Source: Lasiodiplodia sp. COLG20 (Eukaryota; Ascomycota; Dothideomycetes; Botryosphaeriales; Botryosphaeriaceae). Taken from it: DNA of 64,000 nt. The notes beneath the pieces were generated by a model. It saw only the letters and a program-made list of their open reading frames with translations, ran no database searches and was not told the origin of the DNA. The DNA is taken from assembly GCA_009801085.1 (NCBI GenBank), contig VNWV01000009.1, positions 248,001-312,000 on the forward strand, in the 5' to 3' direction. This document shows, in pieces, positions 34,744 through 45,214 of this stretch (position 1 is the first letter of the stretch; every line of letters begins with the position of its first letter). A program made the translations under genes and the position numbers.

Positions 34744-36624
34744 CTACGTGAACTGAATCTCAGTAACGCCCTTTCCCATAGCCGCAGTGCTGGTAACTCC
34801 ACCAGATACTATCTTCAGCATGGAGTCAATGTAGGTAGCCCCACTCCATTTCTGGTGGCGCACGACCTCACAACCTCTTTCCAATTCAGGCTCCTGAACC
34901 ATCTCCCCATAAGCACGCATGCCTCGAGCAGAAAATTCTCGAGCAAAGTCATCCGTCATCAAAGCAGTTGAGTGCAGCCCTGCAAGGGTGACAAACTGCC
35001 AGCAGTAGCCCAATTGCCCAAGCCGACAGATGTAAGTCTCTTGCTCCTCAGGAGACATGGAACGCTTCCAGTTGAACGACGGAGAAAGATTGTACGCAAG
35101 TTTCTGTGAAGGCCAGACAGAGTGCACACCATCAGCAAATTGTTTCGCCTGCGTGTAGTCGGGTGTCTGAGATTCCATCCACACGAGATCTGCCAGATCT
35201 GTCAGTACTGGCAACTGATCAAAAGTGGGTGTAGCTGGGGGTCTTGCCGGCATAAGGCGCGAACTCAACAGCTCTGGCGATGGCACATTCGCATCCACCT
35301 TGGTACCGATAGTACCCTTCTAGCGTTCGAGATGCTTCCCAGTCGAAGTAGACGTCCTGGCCAAGCAACCCCTTCGCCAAAGCGCGGCATTCGTGGTTCG
35401 ACTTACCCCTCGCAGACTGCAGATACTGGTCAATCAGCACATCCTTGTCAGTGAATGAGCCACCCCGAATCGCAGCAACCACAGCATCATTGAAAGTCTT
35501 CAACCCCGCCTCCTCCAACCACCGCTCCTCAACAGCCGCCAGATCCACCACCTCCCTCCCCGCCGCCGCCGCCTCCAACACATCCACCAACGGCACCACC
35601 CCCTCCCTCGTCGCCCCCAACACAAACTCATGATCCCGCCTATCAACCGTCGACGTAATCAGCGTCGCAGCCTCCGCATCCGTCCGCCCCACCACCACCA
35701 GCTCCACCCCCATCACATCCGCCTGCGCCCGGCACGCGACCAGCCGATTCACGTGCTCGCGCACCGGCACCATGACTTTCCCGCCCATGTGCCCGCACTT
35801 CTTCGTGCCGGCCGCCTGGTCCTCGATGTGGATCCCGGCCGCGCCGGCTTCGATGAAGAGCTTGGTCAGCTTCATCGTCGCGGTGATGCCGCCGTGGCCC
35901 GTGTCGGCGTCGGCGATGATGGGGCGGAGGAAGTCGGTGGAGGGGACGGAGGTGCGTTGGGAGGGGGGTGTGGTGGTGAGGCGGGCTTGGCGCTGTTTGC
36001 GGTCGTGGAAGAGCTGGGCTTTGAAGAGGTGGTCGACTTTGCGGGGGACGGTGTCCTAAGTGGGTGCGGTTAGTGGGTGGGGAGGGAGAGGCGTTGGTGG
36101 GGGGGAGGGGCGGGGCGGACCATTGGGTAGTCGGCCAGGTCGGGACCGGGCTCGTTGGTGGAAGAGGCGGTTGCGGAGCACTGCCAGCCGGAGACGTAGA
36201 CTGTGTCGAGGTACTTTGCCATCTGTGTGACTTGCACGGGGTCCATGCAGCCGAAGGTGAAGCTGACGTCTTTGTTCTGTGGCTCTTAGCGATGGAGACA
36301 CTGTACAGCAGGAAAGTAGGATCTCACCATCCAGCGCTGCTCAAGAATTCCCCAGAGCTTCTTGCTCATGGCGTTGCTAGGATACTCGATCTTCAAGTTG
36401 CCTCTCTTTGAGCAAATCTCCTCGGGCGTGTATGGTCGCTTGGTTGACGCCCACCGAGGCGAGCTCCACCACTCTTTCGTCGCCTTCACATCAGCAGCGA
36501 ATGCGGCGTCCTCGAGATACATGTCAATGATTGCCTTTCTCTCTTCCTCTGACACTTGCTGATTGAGTTGTGGGTCGAATACTTCCTTGGACTTCGTGCC
36601 GTTGGTGATAGCTTCGTGGCCCAT
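34744..36624 (-). CDS. acuD: Isocitrate lyase
   Basis: Four exons (36624-36328, 36276-36121, 36055-35248, 35189-34744) encode 568 residues. The last intron (35247-35190) is GC-AG, with a GCAAGA donor. It is needed to join APYA to DLVWMES, a junction conserved in this enzyme. Catalytic KKCGH is present ([10 protein letters not shown]), as are [11 protein letters not shown] and IHIEDQ. The C-terminus [10 protein letters not shown] resembles the family end. The enzyme splits isocitrate into glyoxylate and succinate in the glyoxylate cycle, needed for growth on acetate and fatty acids. No clear C-terminal peroxisomal SKL is present. A tandem succinate/fumarate carrier follows upstream. 2-Methylisocitrate lyase is the main alternative, but overall similarity favours isocitrate lyase. 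Confidence 0.85.
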
Positions 36625-37240
36625 GATCAAAAGACGTCTGTGAGAAACAAGTTGAGGTGAAGTGGTGAACTCTGGAGTGGATTGATGGGCTTGGGTCGGC
36701 AATGGGCGTGCTCTTTAAAGTTCAGACCTCTTGGCAAGTACGGGACACGGCCCGTGGATGCACTCATTGCCCATGGTTCAGCCTGGTCATTGATCGGCAG
36801 CACTGACGCGGCGCATGAGTGCTTGCGTGTATTTTGGAAGGTCGGAAGCCTGACATGACTACAAACTTCTCGGAATTCCCGACGGACCTGCCGATGGCTG
36901 CATGGATGCGTAGCAGGGCAAAGTAAATGCACAACAGCGGGTTTCACTGAAGCTGCATGTACATGGAAGCAGTGGACCTGGAGGACGCGCGTCGATAGAG
37001 TCTCAATTCATGCCGCAGTATCAGGCCAGCCTATATGCAGCAGGTCGAGTTGTCCGCGCTACAGTCGGAATTTCCCTCCCAGTAGATGTGGGTGTCTTAT
37101 CACTTTGATCATCTGACATAGAACATCACTTCCTTGAAATGGAAAAGTTTGAAATCTCTATCAAAATGAACGATCTTGTGTATTGTGCATCTGTCATAGG
37201 AAAATGTCCCGGAAACAAGCTGTGCTGAAATTGTTTGCCG
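36625..37240. other. Intergenic region, isocitrate lyase promoter
   Basis: 616 nt between the isocitrate lyase start and the end of the carrier gene. It presumably carries the lyase promoter and the 3' UTR of the carrier. No specific motif was confirmed. Confidence 0.5.
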
Positions 37241-38290
37241 TCACTCCAGCTGCTTCTTCACAAACTCATACACAGTAAAGGTGATAGCCTGTCCAGGGGC
37301 CACCCTGATGACTCGGGGAGTAATTCCCTTGTAGAATGCACGCACACCCTCCCTCTGCAGAAGCTCCATTGTAATGAAAATCCCTTTCTGCAGCCCGCTC
37401 TCGCCTGAAATCCTAAGTGAGTTTTGCATGCGAGTCTTGATCGTGTCAATTGGCGCATTGCAAAGTGGCCCAACAGCGCCCGAGACTAGTCCGATTGCTG
37501 CCGTCTGATAGCTTGGAGGGTCTCTGCCGGAGGGTTGACACTGCGTGAGTCTGGCTTTCAGCGCAGTGTAAACGCTGAAGTTTGCCGCTTGGTTGGTACC
37601 TTGGCGAAGTGCCGTGAGAGCTACTCCCTGGTATAATGCACCGATGCCCTCATGCCATGCAACAGAGACGGCCGCGTGAAGGGCATTTCGGTACTGCGGC
37701 AATGTCGCGGTCCCTCCCATGCCCGGAACGCTGTTCTGGCCCTGCAGTCTGATCTTCACGACCTCCATGGGACTGACGACGAAGATTGCCTCAGTGACAC
37801 CCGCACCAAGTCCGGCCGCGAATATGGCTGTGCGGTTCAGCTCGCCGGAGAGAGACTGCAGTGAAGTCTTGTAGGCTTCAAAGGAGGCGAAGCGAACCGC
37901 CATCTTTGGTCCCATTCCGATCAACACAGCATCAAAGCCCTTGTACAGTGCAAACAGGCCTTCAGAACGCACTATGCGGGAGAATGTGCTGCCAATCCCG
38001 AGCCTGTTGGTCTTCGAGATGGTTAGCTTTGGGGCGCGTGTGGCATTTGGGGCATTCTATCTTACTCCGGAAGTAGCATCTTTGCGTAGGAGCTGCATCC
38101 TCACTTTGACTGTGTCTAAAGGATGGCAAAGACAAGCTTCCATGATACCCGCTGCTCCGCCCGCTTTTTTGGAGAATGGGAAATTAGCAAGCTGTTAGTT
38201 TCTGACTGGTAAGAGGTCAAACAAACCAACGAGATGTGTAACAGCTGGCAATGGGGATGCCATAGTCGGCTTTGCGATTTGCTCCGTCAT
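37241..38290 (-). CDS. acuL: Mitochondrial succinate/fumarate carrier (Sfc1/AcuL type)
   Basis: Three exons (38290-38227, 38163-38066, 38011-37241) encode 310 residues of a mitochondrial carrier. The three repeats start with HPLDTVKVRM, SPMEVVKIRL and APIDTIKTRM, the P-x-[DE]-x-x-[KR]-x-[KR] signatures. The second repeat and the TALRQGTNQAANF stretch match the succinate/fumarate subfamily rather than citrate carriers. The protein exchanges cytosolic succinate for mitochondrial fumarate and links the glyoxylate cycle to gluconeogenesis. It is in tandem with isocitrate lyase, whose product succinate is its substrate. Confidence 0.85.
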
Positions 38291-39696
38291 TTTTCGATGT
38301 CAACAAGTCTTGATGGTTTGCTGGTCAGAGGTATGTCTTTCGATACTCAGGTAGAGGAGTCTCCTATCTCTTCTGGTGCTGCTTTGCCCATCTCTGATAA
38401 GCAATGTCACCCAATCCACAGCATGTGGCACCATCAACCCTCGAGGACGCGTGTATTGTCTTCCTGTGAAACTTGCATCCGATGGTCCACATACTCCTTG
38501 CTCTGACTACGTGGGGCCGACATCAAAGACACTCCTTCCCATTATCTTGAAGATCAGCGATAATCGCCACGTCACGAGAGTCGGGTAAGACTACATTCCC
38601 TTGAAAGCCTGTGGCTAGTGGAACCTTTATTGCATCATTTGTGGGCGGAATATGCCAAGCGACCCTGGCAGTGTTCGCGGGTTGCCTTACTATATCCCAG
38701 TCACCTCCAGCCAGTTGGAGTTGTGCTTGCGTGTACAGACGAGTTCGGCAGCCACCTACCAACGCCAAGAAAGATACGGGCTCAGCACGGAGAATAAGTG
38801 TACCCGTGTGCATGATACGATGGGTCAGGTCCACTACTCTTGACCATTGACAAGCTTCTGATACACGGAAAGCCTAATTCAGGTGAGCGTTCCACTGTGG
38901 AGCATTCCCGTTTGTGGAGGCGGGAGCGGCAGATCGCTCGGTTAGGCGCTCGCTGAGAGCTTGAACGATCTCGAGTGGATCAGATTGCCGGGGTTTGTCG
39001 GCTCTCCCGCAATATCGGGTATCTATACAAGGGGTTTGCCGCGCCGTCATCGCCGATCGGAATTCCCTGCAACGGTTACGCGTCCGACGCCTAAACCAAA
39101 GTTTCTTTTTCAGCAAAAGCCGCAAATCCTCATCTATTCTCCTATCAGAATGAACCTAAATCCCTTACTCTGACCTATCAGACTAGTGGAACAAACTCGA
39201 CTCCCCTGTAACGGCTTTCGCGTTGGCATTCCGCTGCGCCAAGAAGGCACCTTATACTGCTGTCGTAAGCTCTCCACCGCAGTATATGTGGGTTTGCAGC
39301 GGTACGATAGCACAAACTAGCTTTCTCATGGAAAGCAGAAATTTCCGCCAATCATAGCAATTGTATAAGCATCAATCCCCAAGTGGAACATACTTTATCG
39401 CCAAAAACCCCTGGTCTCCTTTGTACAAACTATCCACGCAAGCATGACTTCGTAATGGAGTGACGGAGCTCGGGACTAGAACTTGCTGGACGGGATGGAA
39501 ACTCGGCATGTAGTCGTTAAGTGTGCACACCGATTGCGTCAGAGTGGGATGACATCCAGAGAGACACATGTTAATTCCCTCTGCTTGGCTATGGTATCAG
39601 CACGGCCACGAAGCTTGGGTATTTCTTACTTCCAGTACATCACTGGCTTTCTGGTGCAACAAGTTACCGCTGTCCCATTCATCACTCTATTCCACG
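38291..39696. other. Gene-free region
   Basis: About 1.4 kb between divergent genes (carrier and LrgB-like). It must hold both promoters. Small open frames exist, but none has domain or splice support. No repeats were identified. Confidence 0.5.
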
Positions 39697-41414
39697 ATGG
39701 GAGCAGATCCAACCCACGCATCTCCTCAGGTGCAAAAGGCTTTTCAGATGGTTCGCACGCTTTTCGATAATGTGTTCATGCTGTCGAAACCGCTGATAAT
39801 CATCTCAGGCCTTGAAGCCTTCATGCAAAGCGCTGTTCCGATCATGGATTCTCGTACCTCTTGGTGTAGTTGTCATGTTGTATTTTGTATTGGCGCTCGA
39901 TGCTCTCATCGGTCTTGGAACAGTTTCCTTTCCGGCCAGCGTTGCCTGTCTGCTGATTCTCTTCTTTGCCTTGATTTTGGCGGATGTCACGTTGAGCGAC
40001 AGCCAAATGCAGCAGGTCTTGAAAGTGATAGATGTTCCAAGCGGGTTTGCGCTTCGAACCATGAACCTCTACTTCACACCCAGCTTCATCCTTCTTCCCC
40101 TGAGCCAGATGATCAGCGGTACGGAGATTGGAGTCCTGATTGGGGTGTTCGTCATTGGGTACATCCTACAGTTGGCTCTGACGGCATACGCATCACGAGC
40201 TATTCAATTCCTGCTTCGAAGGATTCACCTATCCAAAGGTGTTCAGTCACATGACCCTGAAAGGAGGTTAGTAGCCCATCCATCATTCAGTCAATTTCAT
40301 CCATCGGTTGATCAAAAATTCACAGTAGTCCCTCAGACCCACGAGACATGCTGCAAGATACCAGTACTCAGGGATCCGCCTCTGAGAAATCAGAGGCACG
40401 CCTTCCGTGCTCGGAGACTCCCTCGGATTCTGATACTCGAACACCATCTCCCAATGAACCTTCGGCAGTTCTCACTGCTACAACGAGGTTGGCGGATGCC
40501 ATCCCAAAGTACCTCGACATAGCGACCTACCTTTGCCTCTTTATCTTCATCGGTATCCCCGTCTACTATTCCACTGGTTACACGATGCCAATCTTCCTCT
40601 CCTTCAACGTGCTGATGTTCTTCGGCGCGAACGCAATCCCGCCCAAGATTCGAAGAGTTGCTCACCCCGTGATCATCACCGCACTCTTCAGTGTTCTTGG
40701 AATCTGGGTCATTGCTCTCACACAAAGTATGAGCTTGAAGGACGGGCTGAGCCTCTACAAGATCGACTCCAACTACTTACAATACTTTCGCGGCACTGCG
40801 GGACTCCCGTTGCCAGGAGCAGGGGACATCCTCTCGAGTCTGCTCGATGCCAGCATCGTGTCACTCGCAATGCCCATGTTCCAGCACCGGCATGACCTGC
40901 GTCGGTACTTTCTCGCAATCCTGGGCCCAGTGGTGGCACTTACCGTGCCGTCGCTTTTCGGGTACCCGCCCGTCTGCTTTGCTCTTGGTATCTCTGCAAC
41001 ACGGAGTCTCGCCATGGCCCCTCGCAGCGTGACACTTGCGCTGGCGCAGCTGTCGGCGGAGAATCTCGGCGGCGACTCATCTGCCATCTCGCCTATCGCG
41101 GTGGTGAGTGGCATCTCCGGCCCCATCTTTGGGCCAACCATATTGCGCTTGCTGCGCATTCCGAAAGGTATGCTATCACTAAATTCATTTGATTCATGGA
41201 CGGAACTGACAAGCTGTTTGAAGATGACTATGTAACTACCGGCGTGGTGCTTGGGGCTAATTCTTCTGCCATTGCTACGGCCATGTTGTTGGACAAGGAT
41301 CGCCGAGCTGCGGCATTGAGTTCACTGTCGATGAGCGTCTTTGGAATTCTCTTCGTTGTTTTAACCGTTATTCCCAGCATTCAAAGTTATGTGCGTAGTC
41401 TGGTGGGATTATAG
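39697..41414 (+). CDS. LrgB-family membrane protein
   Basis: Four exons (39697-39750, 39809-40266, 40326-41167, 41224-41414) encode 514 residues. The first half has hydrophobic helices, then a polar Ser/Pro/Thr-rich loop (residues about 170-215). The C-terminal half is the LrgB domain, including ALGISATRSLAMAPRSVTLA and GDSSAISPIAVVSGISGPI. Fungal and plant members fuse an LrgA-like half to LrgB. The plant relative PLGG1 carries glycolate and glycerate across the chloroplast envelope; bacterial LrgB affects murein hydrolases. The function here is unknown, but the position next to glyoxylate-cycle genes makes organic-acid transport a fair guess. Confidence 0.8.
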
Positions 41415-41737
41415 TCATGGGGTTTCGGACAACTTGTGGAACAACTCATGGAAAGGGCGAGTGGATTGCATTGTACCCAATCCGTGTTTAGGGCAGACAA
41501 GGTTTCTTTTCAGATTGAGCAACGAGCTCAGGAGGTGGACGGTAAAGCTGGCTCGAGTCGAGTCAAAAAGCATCTTGATATGAATGATTTTCGTTGTCAC
41601 TACGAATCGATTCGCATGCACAACCAATCCATCATGTCAACATTCCCGGGCTTCCCGATCAGACTAAAGTACTTGGCGGTAGCGAGGGTTTCTCAATACT
41701 ACAATATAGGAGAGACGAGGGGACATGGGGCCGGTTT
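41415..41737. other. Intergenic region
   Basis: 323 nt between convergent ends of the LrgB-like gene and the chimeric pseudogene. Nothing recognisable. Confidence 0.5.
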
Positions 41738-43515
41738 TTATGTGAACGTAAAGTCGGTGCTGAAGGTATTTTGGTCAAAGGACATCTCCGACAGAACAAA
41801 ATCTTCCAGGTCAATTCCCTGGCCCAATGTCGAGAGATCAAACTGTTGCTGGTCATGATCAGTTTTGCTCTCCCCCGTCTTCTTTCCTGCCGACGCATTC
41901 CCTTGCGCTGTCTCTGATGGCAAGCCATACTGGTTCTGATCGTCCAGCTCTGATGGGATGCCCATGTTCCAGATATTTCCCGCATCTCTGTTCCGGGTTG
42001 CATTGGTAATCAGGGCTTTCAACGCAGCGGCTTTGGCGAAGCAGCGCGTCGCTTCTGGCCAATCGTCCAGCAATCCGTTGACAACATGCCAAACCCTCCT
42101 CGTTGCGGGGCTTTGTGGACGTGCGGCGAGCTCTGGCGACGAAAGTGGCGACGGACCATTGGAAATATGAGGCGCCGAGCCAGCGCCAGCGTTCAAAACA
42201 CCTAGCTTTTTGAACGGTTCTAGACAATTCTAGCACATGGATGCCGGGCAGAAAGAGGAGATCACATGTGCGTGGAGGGAGCGGGTGGCTGTGCTGATTG
42301 TAGGGCGGTGAGATGTGGAGGAGAAGACCTCGCTTAGCCAAGATCATAGCGATTATGTGAGCAGTGAATCTGCTGATGGGGCTCTCACCTGAGGAATGCC
42401 GAAAGTACTTCGCTTCTATAGCGTCCCGGGTCGCGTGAAGCCGATGCTCCGCCCTGTCCGCTACGAGGTTCCGCCCGGCGGGAGTGAGAGAGCGCTCGGA
42501 TCTGATGCGGTTGAAAGTTTTCGTGATTTCGTACTGCATCAGACAGAAGCTAGACTCGGTAAAACCATCGTGCTCTTCGCCTGCAGCGGCGCCCGCAAAA
42601 TCCAGTTCGCAGTCGTTCACATTGAGCGGTAGCTTCTCGTCTGTGCAGACACTGGGCGCAATACCCTCTACGCCAAAATCATCAGGGTGATCCACGAGCG
42701 TCAGCAACTGCCACCAGAGTCGCCTCCGCAAATAGTTGTAAACAGCTCCTGGCCCATCCAGGGTGTCAAGAGATTGCTTGGCTACTTTCCATGGGAGATG
42801 GAACAAACTCCCTTCTGTGACCCTGTAGAATAGCGTGTGATTAGCCTAGGAGCACACTGCTAAGACTTACGAACGCTGGCAACTTACAGATCAGGTACCC
42901 TTGGCGTAGGATAGAGCTCAAGGAAATTGATGCGCGCAAACACGTGGAGGGGAATGTCGAGGCAATCAACCCAGAAAGTCGGGGTGGTGCCATCGTTACC
43001 ATGATAGTGCCATTGCCATGACGGAGTCAGCACCAGGTCGCCTGGCTCGAGGTAAATCTTGTGACCAGACACGGAGGTGAAGCCCTTGTCGCTCTCGAAA
43101 ATCAGTCACACTGCATAAGCCATGTGCCGGTGTGCCGGGGCCGTCTCTCCTGGTACAGCATACAGCGTATCGGTGGTGTAGGGAGACGGACCGCCCTTCT
43201 CAGCTGCTGCCAGTCAGTGTAATCCAGTCAGGCGGAGAAAGGGACGGGTTGAACTTACGGAAGCCTGGGTTCACTAATCACCATCATCAGCGCCCTGCGC
43301 TCTGCCTTTTCCTCGGGCACAGAAGAATTAGCCTCTAGCATAAGCCGCCGCATCTCCGCCCAGCGCCACGCAGTGGCCAATGCGCGTGAGTTGGGATTTA
43401 GCTTGGAAACCTTGTCGGGAACCGTCCACATAGGCCATGTATTCTTCTCTACGCACTGCTGCGCGACCTGGGCCATAGTCTCTTCATCCGAGGCCTCCGT
43501 CCGAGGTGTCGGCAT
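41738..43515 (-). pseudogene. Chimeric pseudogene: gentisate-dioxygenase-like 5' part fused to fungal transcription factor 3' part
   Basis: From 43515 to about 42732 the text is the N-terminal cupin half of a gentisate 1,2-dioxygenase-like enzyme. AWRWAEMRRL, a PAHRHMAYAV metal-binding segment and TPSWQWHYHGN are visible. It is broken by an in-frame TGA at 43106-43108 and an exon 1/2 junction (43259/about 43213) that does not keep frame. After a canonical intron (42887-42823) the frame runs on. Near 42728 it switches abruptly to RRRLWWQL, the start of the conserved block of the fungal-specific transcription-factor domain, continuing past PLNVND and WxW-FQW motifs to the end at 41738. A one-base shift near 42128-42140 breaks that half too. 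No Zn2Cys6 motif is present. A deletion joining two genes, followed by decay, is the simplest history. Confidence 0.65.
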
Positions 43516-44283
43516 GCTTGCCAACAGAGGACGTGAGGGTAAAGGACTATATGATCAGTTAACCCTGAACTTGAACGGCAGGGATTGTAGTGTATACACC
43601 ATACACAGCTCGTTCAAGATTTATCCTTCGCAAGGGAGCAACAACATCGGTTGCATATATCTTATCGTTATCGCCACTATGCAACGAGTGGGTCGTCCAC
43701 CTCGCGGCCCAGCGGTTGTACCGAGATTCCCACGCCGAGAAGTGTCAGACTGTGCTTTACTTTTGCCGCGAGCTTAACTGCCGTATATCTCGTGTTCTTT
43801 TCTCTACACCAAGGTAGAACCCCTGTTTATCTTACCACCAAGCGTGACTTACTTACGATACTTCAAGGCGCGTGAACGCAGCAACCATGTATATAAACAG
43901 ATAGTTTCTACTGTTATTCTGCTCTTGAGCAGCGTACAATTCAGTCGCTTTGCACTGTTCAACAATAAATAATAATTTCCGTCTGGCTCGGCTTTCTCTA
44001 TTAGTACTCTATGTTTAACCTAAGGAAGTATATATATTAAACTTAAGATAAGACCTCTTAGCCTTGGGCTAAGCTAGGTTAGAAGAAGTCTAAATTTCTA
44101 CCGAGGTATTCTGATAGAATTTTAGTAAAACTGAGATGTCTAAGGAGTAGTGGTTAAAAATAGATGGGATACGAATAATATGTGAAAAGAATCGTCTATA
44201 AAAACGCACGCTGGATCCACGGGAAACCAATTTCTATCATTCACTATCATTCATCTCTCAGTCCAATCTCATCGCCCAGAAAG
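43516..44283. other. Intergenic region with AT-rich island
   Basis: 768 nt. The part 43,900-44,180 is strongly AT-rich with TATATATTAA-type sequence, perhaps an old mutated repeat. A TATA box precedes the small secreted gene. Confidence 0.5.
44197..44204 (+). promoter_or_regulatory. TATA box of the small secreted protein gene
   Basis: TATAAAAA about 80 nt before the start codon at 44284. Confidence 0.45.
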
Positions 44284-44574
44284 ATGTCGCTCAAGATTTT
44301 TATAACCTTCGTCGCCTGTTACGCGGCGGTAGCCGTTGCTGTTCGTCTTCCTAAATCTTACTGCACCAAGGCTTTAATAAACTGATCTATGTTTTAGAAA
44401 GATGGACATTGCTTCTTCGACGGCCTATACTATGGCAGTTGCCAGTTCAAAGATGGGAGCCCCTCTGTCGCTTGTGCTCAGTCACAGGCTTGCCCAAATG
44501 ACGGAAAAACTCACAACTGCTGGTGGGACGAGCAAAAGGGCGATCCCGCTGATTGCAATGGAGCTTCGGGATAA
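44284..44574 (+). CDS. Small secreted cysteine-rich protein (effector or antimicrobial candidate)
   Basis: Two exons (44284-44340, 44398-44574) with a 57-nt intron encode 77 residues. The first exon is almost exactly a signal peptide (MSLKIFITFVACYAAVAVA). The mature part of 58 residues starts KDGHC and holds six cysteines (C-x9-C-x10-C-x5-C-x8-C-x11-C). It is polar and Gly/Asp-rich with a CWW motif. Six cysteines suggest three disulfides, as in secreted effectors and small antifungal proteins. I recognise no family. The intron donor (GTTCGT) is weak, but the cysteine spacing and signal peptide support the model. Confidence 0.6.
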
Positions 44575-45214
44575 CTATGGCTTCTGCGACCAATCCATGA
44601 TCCCTTTGGACGCCCGTGTGTCAGGGGTTGGACCCGTGTGATGCCTTGGATGGTTTCTGCAGCAGGCAGCCAGTGGAGGGGAATTAGAAGGTTCGAGAAC
44701 ATGTTGCTGAATCTGGAAAGCGCCCAGTGCGCAGTTTTATATTACTCGCACTGCCCTCGTCTTTTGTCTTTTGCTTTTCTCTCCAGCTTGGTCTCCTTGT
44801 AGCTAGCAATGCCACTGCATACCCGCAAGCGCACCCTTCCGTCCGAATTTTCTGTCTCCCTACTTCTTCAACCTGTAGAGGCTGCGCCGTAACAAAGCAC
44901 GAACTGAATAGCTTGTGAAGTGTACGCCGTAAGAGTCGGCTGAAGTGTATACCAAATGATGAATAGCCCGATCAAGCCCTCCTCACACTTCTAATTACGA
45001 ACAGTGCCGATGTAGTCGACACCTGGATTGTCGAGCTGGAGGACGCCGCTAGCTCATACGTCCATTAAAGTGGGACCGTCATGGCCGATTTTAAATCCCA
45101 TGTTATATGCGAACAAGAAAGACAACGTATAACATCAATCGCGTACAATCCTGTGATTCTATGAATGAATTTACTATTTACAATCTCTAACATTTCGGGT
45201 GATGTATATTACAT
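44575..45214. other. Intergenic region
   Basis: 640 nt between the small secreted gene and the NRPS stop. It contains the NRPS 3' UTR. No gene seen. Confidence 0.5.
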
